Source of the DNA: Arsukibacterium tuosuense
GTDB lineage: Bacteria; Pseudomonadota; Gammaproteobacteria; Enterobacterales; Alteromonadaceae
NCBI RefSeq assembly: GCF_900215315.1
Contig: NZ_OBEB01000005.1
Span: forward strand, 1 to 64,000
Direction of reading: 5' to 3'
Length of the DNA stretch: 64,000 nt
Part shown: piece after piece, positions 1-9,300 of the stretch
Position numbering within the stretch: the first letter of the stretch is position 1
Layout of the letters: each line of letters opens with the position of its first letter
Made by a program: the position numbers and the translations under genes
Notes under the pieces: model-generated
The model's input: only the letters and a program-made list of their open reading frames with translations
The model's database searches: none
Told to the model about the DNA's origin: nothing

Positions 1-80
1 GGGTCTTTTTTAAAGATTTTTGCAATCCGGCTTATCTCACCTGAAGCCTGCTTAGCGCAGCACCCCTTGGCATGGCGCGC

Positions 81-108
81 ATTATAGGGCGTTTAACGGC
101 AGGCGCAA
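81..108 (-). promoter_or_regulatory. Sigma70-type promoter firing out of the left edge
   Basis: On the minus strand a -35 TTGCGC (103-108) and a perfect -10 TATAAT (81-86) are separated by 16 bp. A GC-only stretch (GCGCGCC) follows directly. Such a discriminator is typical of stable-RNA and ribosomal-protein promoters under stringent control. Downstream, near position 20, the minus strand reads ATCTTTAAAAAAG, loosely like an rRNA boxA. The transcribed gene lies outside the window, so a tRNA, rRNA or ribosomal operon to the left is inference only. I see no gene in 1-196. Confidence 0.5.
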
Positions 109-196
109 GTAGAAATACAACAAAACGTTAGTTTTAGTGTTCGTTCGCATATAAAGCAGGCAATTTAACCAAAATATCGACATAACCTGACGACTT

Positions 197-1333
197 TTAA
201 GTCACTCCGATAATCACGGCTGCCTTAAGACGCTTTTTGCCATAGCTGAATGCTTTGCTAAAAATTTTATACTCAATTGGAATGTATTGCCGCTCAGCTG
301 TCGATAACCAGGGAATATCGTCAGTGTCCGGGTCATTAATATAAATAAAGTGATCATCAGCCGCACACAGCACTACCCAATGTGGAGCCTTGCTTTTATC
401 AAACTGCCAGGTGCTAATCAGGGCAATTATTAATTTACCTTGTTGCAGGTGTTGCCTGATAGCATTAAGGGTAAGCTCTGTATGGTGAACTGGTATTTGT
501 TGTTGCTCTGCCTGTTGCTTAAACGAATCGTGCACCCGTTGTAATACCGCTTTTTTTACCTCACTACGCACGCTGTCACCAAATAGCAGACCATCATGAT
601 TAACATAAACCTCTGCGGTAAAACCTCTTCGGCTGGCAGCAAGTGCCAGCCCCCTTGGTCCACAACCACCATGACCGCTGGTCATAAAAATGGTCGTCGC
701 CTCCCGCCACAGTTCTATTTCAAGTTGATATGGATCGAACGAGCCAGGCTTGAAGTAGTTAAATGCCATTAATAAGCTGGCCGGGCCACAGGTGAAAGGC
801 GTAGTTTGCGCTATATAGGGCACCTGCCGAATCACTGAGTCACTATCAAACTGAATGATCTGTTTCTGCATACAGATAGCATCAGCATGATCTTCGTAAA
901 AGTCATGCTTAATTGCAAACTCATGGTACTGCAGCTTTTGATACAGCTTTATTGCTGCGCTATTATCTTTACGAACTTCTAAGCGCAGCAATGCACAGTG
1001 TCGGTCTGCCGCCTGCAGCTCTGCTTCGGCCATAAGCTTTTCGGCCAGACCCTGTTTACGAAATGCCGGGTCTACAGCTATTGAATATAACCTCGCCAAA
1101 CTGGTACCACGCCGATAAATCAGCAAAAAATAGCCAGCAAGCTGCGCATTTACTTCAAGTACCACCAGGTCACTGCGTTTCTCGGTGATAAAACGCCGGA
1201 AACTGCGAACACTAAGCTGATCAGAACTAAAACAGCGTTGCTCCAATAATTGTAATGCTGGCACGTCAGCCAAAGCTGCAGGTCTTAGTACTGTGCCAGA
1301 CGCTTGCTCTGACTTAACTAACTGCACAGTCAT
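197..1333 (-). CDS. GNAT acetyltransferase / C39-like peptidase fusion
   Basis: This is a two-domain protein of 378 residues. The N-terminal half is a RimI-like GNAT acetyltransferase, with the acetyl-CoA loop around FRKQGLAEKLM near residues 91-101. The C-terminal half is a papain-like C39-type peptidase with the Cys in PFTCGPASLLMAF (Cys182) and a His/Asp pair in the APHWVVL and YINDPDTDD region. No signal peptide or membrane segment is seen, so it should be cytosolic. The ATG at 1333 is preferred over an upstream in-frame TTG because AAAGGA sits 9 bp before it. It is divergent from a RimK-like ligase with 164 bp between the starts. GNAT-C39 fusions beside RimK-like ligases recur in proteobacteria and have been proposed to act in peptide modification. 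The substrate is unknown. Confidence 0.8.
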   Translation of the reverse strand: MTVQLVKSEQASGTVLRPAALADVPALQLLEQRCFSSDQLSVRSFRRFITEKRSDLVVLEVNAQLAGYFLLIYRRGTSLARLYSIAVDPAFRKQGLAEKLMAEAELQAADRHCALLRLEVRKDNSAAIKLYQKLQYHEFAIKHDFYEDHADAICMQKQIIQFDSDSVIRQVPYIAQTTPFTCGPASLLMAFNYFKPGSFDPYQLEIELWREATTIFMTSGHGGCGPRGLALAASRRGFTAEVYVNHDGLLFGDSVRSEVKKAVLQRVHDSFKQQAEQQQIPVHHTELTLNAIRQHLQQGKLIIALISTWQFDKSKAPHWVVLCAADDHFIYINDPDTDDIPWLSTAERQYIPIEYKIFSKAFSYGKKRLKAAVIIGVT

Positions 1334-1497
1334 TAATGGTTGTCCTTTAACATCGGTTACCAGCATCTGCTGGAAGATACATAACAACAGTTATCCAATT
1401 GAAATGCCAGTAAGAAATTCTGATGCTATGCTGAAAAATAATTTGCTGTCATTCGATGCCGTAATAAGTCAGGCTAGACCCGCTAACAGGAGGCAAC

Positions 1498-2964
1498 ATG
1501 GCGAAACTGATAATAATAGTAGATAAAGCTCAGGACTGGGCGCCTTTCCATCAGTATGATGGCGTAATGAGTTTACCCGCCTATTTAAAGTGGTCGGTAA
1601 AACAAAAGCAGCGGGTTCGGGTCATTAACCTCTGCCGCCAGTCGCACTATCTGGGTAGTGGCTACTATTGTTCTTTACTGGCAGAAGCGCGCGGCCATAA
1701 TGTTATGCCATCAGTAAGAGCCTTTAATAAGTTTAATCGTCATGAAATTGCCGATATCGCTGATGAAGTGCCACTGGCACTACTGCAGCAACTTAATAAG
1801 GCGTTGACAGACGAAACCGCCAGTCAACTTACGCTCAACATTTATTTTGGCGAAACTGAGCACAAAGCCCTCAAAAAGGTCGCCTCATTTCTGTTTGAAG
1901 CTTTTCCGGTGCCAATATTGCGGGTTGAGTTGCAAAAGAAAACCAGTTGGCAGGTGAAAACGCTGAAAATCGGTAGTGTCAACAAACTTACTGAAACCGA
2001 ACAAAGCTTGTTCGGTAATATCCTGGAAAAATATAGCCATAAAATCTGGCGGTTGGAACCCACTAACCGCAAATTCAAGTACGACCTGGCGGTGTTGGTT
2101 GATCCAAAAGAGAAGTTCCCGCCCTGCACCCCAAAATCCCTGGAATTGTTCGTCAGGGCGGCAAAAAAGGCTGCGATGGACGTAGAACAGATTACCGCTA
2201 AGGATATTCACCGGCTGGCGGAATTTGATGGCCTGTTTATCCGGGAAACCACCGCAGTAAATCATCATACTTTTTATATGGCCCAAAAGGCAGAGCGCGA
2301 AGGTTTAGCCGTAATTGACGACCCAAGCTCTATTTTACGCTGCGGCAATAAAGTGTATCTGCACACCTTATTTGAACAACATAAAGTACCCATGCCAGAT
2401 GGTCTGATGCTATTTAAGCAAGATGAAGATAATCTGGAGCGCGCTGCCGATAGCCTTGGCTTGCCACTGGTGCTGAAAATACCAGATGGCAGTTTCTCGC
2501 GGGGGGTAATTAAAGTAAAAACCCTGACAGAATTCCGCTCTACCCTGGCGACCCTGTTTGAGCAAAGCGCTATTATCCTGGCACAGCGTTATACCTTTAC
2601 CGAATACGACTGGCGGATTGGTGTACTCAACGGCCAGGCGATATTTGCCTGCAAGTATTTTATGGCCCGTAATCACTGGCAAATATACAAACACGGTAAA
2701 GCCAAAACTGAAAGCGGTGGCTTCAGCACTTGCGCAGTAAATGAAGTACCGGCGCATGTGCTGGATGCCGCTATTCGCGCCTGCGCCCCTATCGGTGACA
2801 GCCTGTACGGGGTTGATGTAAAACAGGATGGCGAAAAAGTGTATGTAATAGAGGTAAATGACAACCCGAATATTGACGATGGCGTGGAAGACCTGCATCT
2901 GGGGAACAAGTTATACGATATTCTTGTAGAAGACTTTATCCGCCGTATCGAATTAAAACGGTAA
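1498..2964 (+). CDS. RimK-like ATP-grasp ligase with N-terminal RLAN domain
   Basis: This 488-residue protein has the architecture of RimK family proteins that carry an N-terminal RimK-like ATP-grasp-associated (RLAN) domain over roughly residues 1-200. An ATP-grasp ligase domain follows from about 280 to the end. The ATP-grasp part shows the nucleotide-binding lysine region LPLVLKIPDGSFSRGVIKV, and near the C-terminus the metal-binding stretch VYVIEVNDNPNIDDG. Such enzymes join an amino acid to a carboxylate through an acyl phosphate. It is much longer than ribosomal-S6-modifying RimK (about 300 residues), so RimK itself is unlikely. The start has a strong AGGAGG 6 bp before the ATG. It is divergent from the GNAT-C39 fusion, probably its functional partner. 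The substrate is not known. Confidence 0.82.
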   Translation: MAKLIIIVDKAQDWAPFHQYDGVMSLPAYLKWSVKQKQRVRVINLCRQSHYLGSGYYCSLLAEARGHNVMPSVRAFNKFNRHEIADIADEVPLALLQQLNKALTDETASQLTLNIYFGETEHKALKKVASFLFEAFPVPILRVELQKKTSWQVKTLKIGSVNKLTETEQSLFGNILEKYSHKIWRLEPTNRKFKYDLAVLVDPKEKFPPCTPKSLELFVRAAKKAAMDVEQITAKDIHRLAEFDGLFIRETTAVNHHTFYMAQKAEREGLAVIDDPSSILRCGNKVYLHTLFEQHKVPMPDGLMLFKQDEDNLERAADSLGLPLVLKIPDGSFSRGVIKVKTLTEFRSTLATLFEQSAIILAQRYTFTEYDWRIGVLNGQAIFACKYFMARNHWQIYKHGKAKTESGGFSTCAVNEVPAHVLDAAIRACAPIGDSLYGVDVKQDGEKVYVIEVNDNPNIDDGVEDLHLGNKLYDILVEDFIRRIELKR

Positions 2965-3043
2965 CATATAGAGGACACAAAAACGTCAGGAACGTTTATC
3001 ACTCGCATCATCCCTAATGCTCGCCTTCGGCAGCAGAGCTGTG

Positions 3044-3067
3044 CAAAACGGCTATCCTGCCGTTTTG
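3044..3067. terminator. Hairpin behind the RimK-like gene
   Basis: CAAAACGGC (3044-3052) and GCCGTTTTG (3059-3067) form a perfect 9-bp stem with a 6-nt loop. The A-rich and T-rich ends of the arms would allow bidirectional termination. It lies 80 bp after the ligase stop and just past the tRNA terminator, so either transcript could end here. No separate T-run follows. Confidence 0.45.
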
Positions 3068-3118
3068 TGGACAGCAGAAGACTGGTCCCTAAGATATGCC
3101 GGCAGGGATTGCAGGCAC

Positions 3119-3142
3119 AAAAAAACCGGCCTTGGCCGGTTA
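3119..3142 (-). terminator. Rho-independent terminator of tRNA-Leu
   Basis: On the minus strand AACCGGCC-AA-GGCCGGTT is followed by a run of T. It begins 3 nt after the tRNA CCA end. The stem of up to 8 bp and the T-run are both textbook. It ends a monocistronic tRNA transcript. Confidence 0.8.
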
Positions 3143-3145
3143 ATT

Positions 3146-3231
3146 TGGTGCAGATGGAGAGACTCGAACTCTCACGCCTTGTGGGCACAAACACCTGAAG
3201 CTTGCGTGTCTACCAATTCCACCACATCTGC
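3146..3231 (-). tRNA. tRNA-Leu (anticodon CAG)
   Basis: The 86-nt minus-strand sequence folds as a class II tRNA. The acceptor stem is GCAGATG paired with CATCTGC. A leucine-type D-arm (TGGTGGAATTGGTAGACAC) is followed by the anticodon loop TTCAGGT on a CAAGC/GTTTG stem, which gives anticodon CAG. A variable arm (GTGCCCACAAGGCGT) and the T-loop GTTCGAGTC follow. The terminal CCA is encoded. It has its own promoter and terminator, so it is a single-gene transcription unit that decodes CUG. Confidence 0.96.
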
Positions 3232-3265
3232 GTATGTTTCGCACCAGGTGCTTAACATGGCGAGC

Positions 3266-3293
3266 AGTATAGCGATTCAAATAAACTAGTCAA
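3266..3293 (-). promoter_or_regulatory. tRNA-Leu promoter
   Basis: On the minus strand TTGACT (3288-3293) and TATACT (3266-3271) are spaced 16 bp apart and are followed by the GC-rich GCTCGCC. The -10 ends 34 bp before the mature tRNA 5' end, which leaves a short leader for RNase P. This is a strong constitutive promoter of the stringent type. Confidence 0.8.
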
Positions 3294-3356
3294 CTACTGA
3301 ATTCAACTATTCTGCTCGTTTTTATCCGTTCGCTTATTTGCTGAGCAAAGCCCGTT

Positions 3357-4304
3357 TTACTTCGCCTTTTTCAGCAAGCCAATTTCTTCCAGCCGCTGCA
3401 TTAAGTAGTCGTTGGAGTTTATTGGCTGCGGATAACGATTGGGCCGTTCCTCATTGATACAGGTATCCAGCGTTTCGATTACATAGTCCGGGTTCGGGTG
3501 CATAAAGAACGGAATTGAATAACGTGGCTCTCCTGCTGCCGCTCCTGCCGGATTAACTACCCTGTGAGTGGTAGAAGGCAAAACATGGTTAGTAAGCCGC
3601 TGCAACATATCACCAATATTAACCACTATAGTGCCTTCAATAGTGGTTACCGGTAACCAGCTACCATCACGACGCAGAATCTCCAGGCCAGCTTCATTTG
3701 AACCGACTAACAAGGTAATCAGGTTGATGTCTTCATGCTGACCAGCACGGATAGATTCAGTGGAGCTGTCTTTAATCGGCGGATAATGAATTGGCCTTAA
3801 TATCGAGTTACCGTAGTTCACTTTGTCAGCGAAATATTGCTGGTCCTGGCCTAAAAATAACGCTAATGCCTCCAGCACCCGGTTGCCCAACTTTTCCAGC
3901 TCACTATACAAAGTATAGGTGGCATCTTTAAAGCCAGCGACTTCAACCGGCCACACGTTCGGATAGAGGCAAGGGTGTGGCGCTGGCCCAGCCAGCTCCC
4001 GGCCAACATGCCAGAACTCTTTTAAATCGGGATGATTTGAGTCTTTAGCTTTTTCAACGCCAAAGCCGGTATAACCGCGCGCCCCGCCCTGACCGGGCTT
4101 ATGATATTTTGCTTTAACCTCATTTGGTAAAGCGAAAAATTGCTTAACAGCACTGTAGGTATTTGCTACCACTTCGTCTGAAATACCATGGCCACTAATG
4201 CCGCAGAATCCAAACTCGGTGTAGGCTTTGCCAATTTCGGCAACAAAGTTATCTTTGTCGGTGGCAAACCGTCTTATATCTAACGTTGGAACTTGCTGTG
4301 TCAT
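3357..4304 (-). CDS. Isopenicillin-N-synthase-like Fe(II)/2-oxoglutarate oxygenase
   Basis: This 315-residue cytosolic protein has a DIOX_N-type N-terminal half and a double-stranded beta-helix core. The iron ligands are visible: His190 and Asp192 (AGQHEDINL) and His247 (STTHRVVN). Arg261 and Ser263 (EPRYSIPFF) form the RxS motif that binds 2-oxoglutarate. It is therefore an intact non-heme iron dioxygenase and not true IPNS, which lacks a 2OG requirement. It is the last gene of an apparent operon, starting 15 bp after the nucleoside permease stop, with uridine kinase upstream. That context suggests a nucleoside or pyrimidine substrate, as for fungal thymine-7-hydroxylase of the same superfamily. 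The substrate is inference. Confidence 0.85.
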   Translation of the reverse strand: MTQQVPTLDIRRFATDKDNFVAEIGKAYTEFGFCGISGHGISDEVVANTYSAVKQFFALPNEVKAKYHKPGQGGARGYTGFGVEKAKDSNHPDLKEFWHVGRELAGPAPHPCLYPNVWPVEVAGFKDATYTLYSELEKLGNRVLEALALFLGQDQQYFADKVNYGNSILRPIHYPPIKDSSTESIRAGQHEDINLITLLVGSNEAGLEILRRDGSWLPVTTIEGTIVVNIGDMLQRLTNHVLPSTTHRVVNPAGAAAGEPRYSIPFFMHPNPDYVIETLDTCINEERPNRYPQPINSNDYLMQRLEEIGLLKKAK

Positions 4305-4319
4305 ATAAAAGACCTGTTT

Positions 4320-5528
4320 TTAGCCTAAGGAAAAAAAGAACCCTGCAATAGCAGCGCTCATTAAGTTGGCCAATGTTGCGGCAAGCAGGGCTTTTAAACC
4401 CAGCTCAGCAATATCGGACCGACGCTCCGGGGCCATACCGCCCAGACCGCCCAATAAAATTGCAATTGAAGAAAAGTTAGCAAAACCACACAAGGCAATA
4501 GTCACTATTACCTGGGTATGAGCGCTCAACTGATCTTTCACCTGCACAAAGTCGAGGTATGCGACAAATTCGTTAATTACCAGTTTCTGGCCAATAAAAC
4601 TACCAGCCAGCCTGGCTTCATCCCAGGATACCCCCAGAATAAATGCCAGCGGCTGAAATACATAACCGAATATCAATTGCAGCGTCAGGTTCTCCACCCC
4701 AAACCAACCGCCAACACCGCCAACAATGCCATTTACCAGCGCAATTAACCCAACAAAAGCTAATAGCATAGCACCTACGTTAAGTGCCAGTTGCATACCA
4801 CTGGACGCGCCGGCAGCAGCCGCGTCAATCACATTGGTATGGGGTTTTTCAGTGCTTATTTCAGTTAACTCATTCTTCGGCTGCTCAGTTTCCGGCAATA
4901 TTATTTTTGCCATTAAAAAGCCACCGGGCGCCGCCATAAAGCTGGCTGCAATCAGATACTTCAGCTCAATCCCTAAGCCAGCATAGCCGGCCAGTACTGA
5001 ACCAGCAACCGATGCCAGGCCACCTACCATAACTGCGAATAATTCTGAGCGGGTCATTGTCGGGATAAACGGCTTTACTACCAATGGCGCTTCGGTTTGA
5101 CCAACGAAAATATTGGCAGCAGCTGACATAGATTCCGGCCGGCTGGTACCCAGTAACTTTTGCAAACCGCCACCAATTAACCGAATAACCCAACTCATCA
5201 AACCGATGTGGTATAGCACAGCAATTAATGACGAGAAAAAGATAATAATAGTTAACACATGAATGGCAAAAATAAAGCCCTGTGAAAAATTACCTAAGTC
5301 ACCGAATAAGAAAAGTATCCCCGCATTGGCATAGCCAATAACATTAGCTACTACCTGGGATATACTGTAAAGCACATCCTGGCCGAAGGGTACATACAAT
5401 ACAAAAGCACCTATTGCCAATTGGATAGCAAAAGCACCGCCAACGGTACGCCAGTTAATCCGGCTACGGTGCGCGGAAGCAGCAATAGCTACCAGTAACA
5501 GGGCAAAAATGCCCACTATTCCCATCAT
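4320..5528 (-). CDS. NupC-family concentrative nucleoside transporter
   Basis: This 402-residue inner-membrane protein has the CNT family order: an N-terminal Nucleos_tra2_N segment, a central gate region with [15 protein letters not shown] near 140-155, and a C-terminal domain with FVAYLDFV and [20 protein letters not shown]. These are the substrate- and cation-binding helices of the family. It would import nucleosides by Na+ or H+ symport. The length matches family members of about 400. It lies 20 bp after the uridine kinase and 15 bp before the oxygenase, which suggests one transcript. Pyrimidine nucleosides are the likeliest cargo because a uridine kinase is co-encoded. Confidence 0.9.
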   Translation of the reverse strand: MMGIVGIFALLLVAIAASAHRSRINWRTVGGAFAIQLAIGAFVLYVPFGQDVLYSISQVVANVIGYANAGILFLFGDLGNFSQGFIFAIHVLTIIIFFSSLIAVLYHIGLMSWVIRLIGGGLQKLLGTSRPESMSAAANIFVGQTEAPLVVKPFIPTMTRSELFAVMVGGLASVAGSVLAGYAGLGIELKYLIAASFMAAPGGFLMAKIILPETEQPKNELTEISTEKPHTNVIDAAAAGASSGMQLALNVGAMLLAFVGLIALVNGIVGGVGGWFGVENLTLQLIFGYVFQPLAFILGVSWDEARLAGSFIGQKLVINEFVAYLDFVQVKDQLSAHTQVIVTIALCGFANFSSIAILLGGLGGMAPERRSDIAELGLKALLAATLANLMSAAIAGFFFSLG

Positions 5529-5548
5529 ACGTTATTCCCTGATTATTA

Positions 5549-6181
5549 TTATTCTGCCAGCAACTGACGAATTTTTGCTTTTATAATATCGATAGCAATC
5601 TGGTTCTTACCGCCACGGGTAACCACTAAATCGGCATATTGTTTAGAAGGTGCGATAAACTCAAAAAAAGCCGGCCGCACAGTCGTTTCATATTGCTCCG
5701 TTACCGAAGCCAGGCCTCTGCCGCGGTCTTCTAAATCACGTTTAATGCGCCGCAGCAGACAAATGTCCAGAGGGGTATCCATAAACACACTGATATCAAA
5801 TTGCTGACGCAGCTTTTCGTCGTTAAGTAATAAAATACCTTCCACCAAAATTACTTTAGCAGCCTGCACTTTAATAGTCTCGTCCAGCCGGGTGTGTAAC
5901 TTGTAACTGTACTGTGGCATTTCGATACTTTGCCCAGCACGTAAACGCTGTAAATGTTCTACCAGCAGAGCATGTTCAAAAGCAGAAGGGTGGTCATAAT
6001 TAGTCAGAACCCGCTGATCGAACGATAAGTGGCTCTGGTCCCGGTAATAGGCATCTTCAGATAAAATTGCTATCCGCTCGCCACCTAACTCAGCTACCAG
6101 TTCCTGATAAACTGTTGATGCGAACAAACTTTTACCGGATGCCGAGGCACCAGCAATAGCAATAATGGTATTTTTAGCCAC
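5549..6181 (-). CDS. udk: Uridine kinase
   Basis: This 210-residue enzyme has a Walker A motif GASASGKS at residues 11-18, the family stretch [12 protein letters not shown], and a lid region with [12 protein letters not shown]. It phosphorylates uridine and cytidine to UMP and CMP in pyrimidine salvage. The start is GTG, with AGG 7 bp upstream. It is the first gene of the udk-nupC-oxygenase set. An odd 11-bp palindrome, GCGAT-T-ATCGC, lies 30 bp upstream (6211-6221) and could be an operator; that is inference. Confidence 0.93.
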   Translation of the reverse strand: MAKNTIIAIAGASASGKSLFASTVYQELVAELGGERIAILSEDAYYRDQSHLSFDQRVLTNYDHPSAFEHALLVEHLQRLRAGQSIEMPQYSYKLHTRLDETIKVQAAKVILVEGILLLNDEKLRQQFDISVFMDTPLDICLLRRIKRDLEDRGRGLASVTEQYETTVRPAFFEFIAPSKQYADLVVTRGGKNQIAIDIIKAKIRQLLAE

Positions 6182-6294
6182 AACATCGCCTACTTTCTGG
6201 AAAACAGCTGGCGATTATCGCTAATAATGCTGCAGATAGAAATAAAAACAGTTAAAAAAAATGCAATTGTTAAAGTAGTATAAAATTGTATAAA

Positions 6295-6326
6295 AAAGGC
6301 CTGTGGCATTTCTGCTACAGGCCTTT
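6295..6326 (-). terminator. Terminator of the Oar-like receptor gene
   Basis: Arms AAAGGCCTGT (6295-6304) and ACAGGCCTTT (6317-6326) pair perfectly over 10 bp. On the minus strand a T-run follows. It lies about 60 bp after the receptor stop and isolates that gene from the udk operon. Confidence 0.85.
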
Positions 6327-6386
6327 ATTAGGGCTCACGTGTTCGTGAAGATCGACTTAATGTTTACATCTTATAGCGCTAAGCAC

Positions 6387-9300
6387 TTAAAAATTATAAT
6401 TTAAGCCAATCCGCATTTGCCACAATGAAGCGTCACCCTGACGATTTTCCGGCGTAGTATCGTCAAAATCAACTGTATTAAACGATACTCGCTCAGCGAT
6501 ACCCCAGTCGTCATTTAACAGGTTTGTGAAGTTATCAATAACGAAGAAGATACTCGCATTGTGACCTTTCACAAAGCCAGGTAACTGCTGACTCACCCGC
6601 ACATCAACTTTGTTCCACCATGAACCGTCTTCGCCATTACGCTTGTTGCCGATAGGCAATACGTTATTGCTGTCCAGGTATGGGTTAAAGCCGTAAATAT
6701 CGTTCACGTCATCTCTAGGAATAGTCCGGCTATATGGACGTCCTGATTGAATCAAACCAAATGCTGAGAAGGTGGTATCGTATCCATCAAAGAACTGAAC
6801 ATCATACGTCATAGCGACTGTAAGTCTATGCTCAATATTATAGTCAGATAAACTAGATACCTGCTCTTGTGGATCAGTAAACGCGCGGTACTGATAGTTA
6901 GAGAAAGCCACTGAACTGGTCATTGGCTGAACATCTTCAGCGTGGTTATAAGCATAACCTGTTGTTAAGCTGATGCCGTTGTCCCAAGACTTCATTAAAC
7001 CGAATGATACGGTATAAGAGGTACTATCTTCAGAGCTGTTAGTTAATACAAAAGAGGGCATCCGCACGCTATCGTAGATTGGGTAGCCTTCAGCATTAGT
7101 ACCAGTTTGCTCTAAATCACCACGTAATACTATAGCTTGGTCTTTAGTCACAGATACTAATAAGTCAGCCTGTAATACGTAATCTTGTTCTGTTACATGT
7201 GTTGCACCAAACGATAACTTGGTTTCGGTAGGAATTTTGAAATCAGGATCAAAGTAATTGATTTCGTTGTTGTCACCTTGTCCTGCAGAAACACCGTCAT
7301 ATAGCTCAGAGGGGATACCATAACCCGGTCCTGATGGCACACCATCTTCGACACCACGATATACTACGTCATCATCAAATAGTGAGCGCGAACCATCGGT
7401 ATAACCAAAGTTTCTGCCACGCTGACCAAACTGCAGTACGTTATTGTTAGAAAAGTTATTCGAGAACCAGACATTAGGGTTGCCACCACTGAAAATACCA
7501 AGCCCACCACGTAAGTCAGTGCTATCGGTAAGTGAATAGTTAAAACCAATGCGTGGTTGAATTAAACCCTCACCATCCAGATTAGCATTGTTAGCAAAAC
7601 CATAATCGGCTGTAAACTCCGTGTTTTCTACTGGTCTGGAATCTGTTGTATACCAGTCGTAACGCAAACCAACTTTTAACTTTAAATTGTCAGTTGGATA
7701 GAACTCATCCTGAACGTATAGCGAGTTGATTGCATAGTCCCAAACTGCTGCCGCGTCATTCGGATCCTGTGATGGAGCGTTATTGTAGTAAATAGCAGAA
7801 GGATTACCTGATTCAAAATCTGCGATACTTCTGAAGCGCAATTCTGTTTCTGTATGTTGCACAAAGACATTAAATACATCTAATTCTTCACGCTCGTAAC
7901 CAAAGGTGAATGTGTGATCGTTATCCGTAACGTATTTACCACGCAGAATCAACCCAGCAACATCGTAGTCTAAATCATTAGCCTGTCGGCTGTCGTCACC
8001 ACCCAGATATACAGTAACAACATCACTAGAATCAGGGTTTACAACTCTAACTTGTACTTCACCGAAGTTACCACCGCCGACAAGCCCACTTTGATTTTCA
8101 ATAGAGATTTGGCGGTTATCAAGTTCTAAGTGAGATAGGCGCACCTCAGTAGAAAACTTATTAGTCCAATCAGAATAAAAAGATAATTGGTGAGAGTTCA
8201 GTTCAGCCCCAATTTCATAAATATGGTTGAGCAGCTCAAACTCATTTGAACTGCCGTCGGAGGTATTGAAGAAATTACCATCGTTGTAATTGTAAGTGTA
8301 ACTTAAACGATGATCGTAATTAATATTCCAATCAAGTTTAAGAAGAATTTTTTCATCTTCTTCAGGTAAACTTGTTGGCACCGGACCCGGGTCGTATTGG
8401 TACAGATCATTAGCGATTCGAACAATTTCATTCAAGTCTTCTTGACGAAGAGAAACTTCATTAATTGCACCAGAATCTATAGTGCCGCGGGTAAAGATAC
8501 TGTTACCTTCGTACTTCTCATAAGATACAAACGCAAACAATTTGTCTTGCACCAGAGGGAAGCCGACATTAAATCCAAAGCGTTTATCGCTATTGTCCGG
8601 TAAATTAATGTTGTCCCCTTCAAGAGAGTCCCCCTGAAGCGCATCACTGCCGTAATCGAAAAACAAACCACCTTTAACAGTATTGGTACCTGATTTAGTT
8701 ACAGCGTTGATGTTACAGCCAGTAAAACCGGTGTAAACAGCATCAAACGGCGCGATTTCTACAGAAACCTGATCGATTGCATCGTATGAAAACGGCATTC
8801 TTACAGTAGGATACCCACTGGAACCCAAACCAAAGGAATCGTTGAGTTTTACACCGTCAACAGTAAGACTGTTGAAACGATTGCTCTTGCCAACGCACTG
8901 GACAGGGTTGGCATCACCACGAGTTTCGTCAACGTAAACCCGCGGGTCCATCCGGATAATGTCGGTTATATTACGGTTAATGGACGGTGCTTTTTGCAAG
9001 TCATCTAAATCAAATGTAGCGGAGGGGCTTATTTGCCCAAATGCTGTTGCCGCTAAACGGCTGGCTGTAACGTTAATGACTTCAATATTTGAAGTTTCAT
9101 CTAACTGAAGACCGACATTAAATGTTTCACCTAACGTCAGGAAGACATCATCTACTGTCGTATCTTGAAAAACCGTAGAATCTACTATGACTCTGTATGG
9201 GCCACCAACACGTAAACCAGACAATGAGAATGTACCATTGCTGTTTGTTTCTACCGTTTTTGAGGAGCCTGACGGTACATGTATCACTGTGATTTTGGTA

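Noticed and set aside
3017-3289. 90-codon plus-strand ORF
   Set aside because: It is read antisense through the tRNA-Leu gene and terminator; RNA-gene shadow.
3357-4304. True isopenicillin N synthase
   Set aside because: The RxS 2-oxoglutarate motif and lack of beta-lactam genes argue for a generic 2OG oxygenase.
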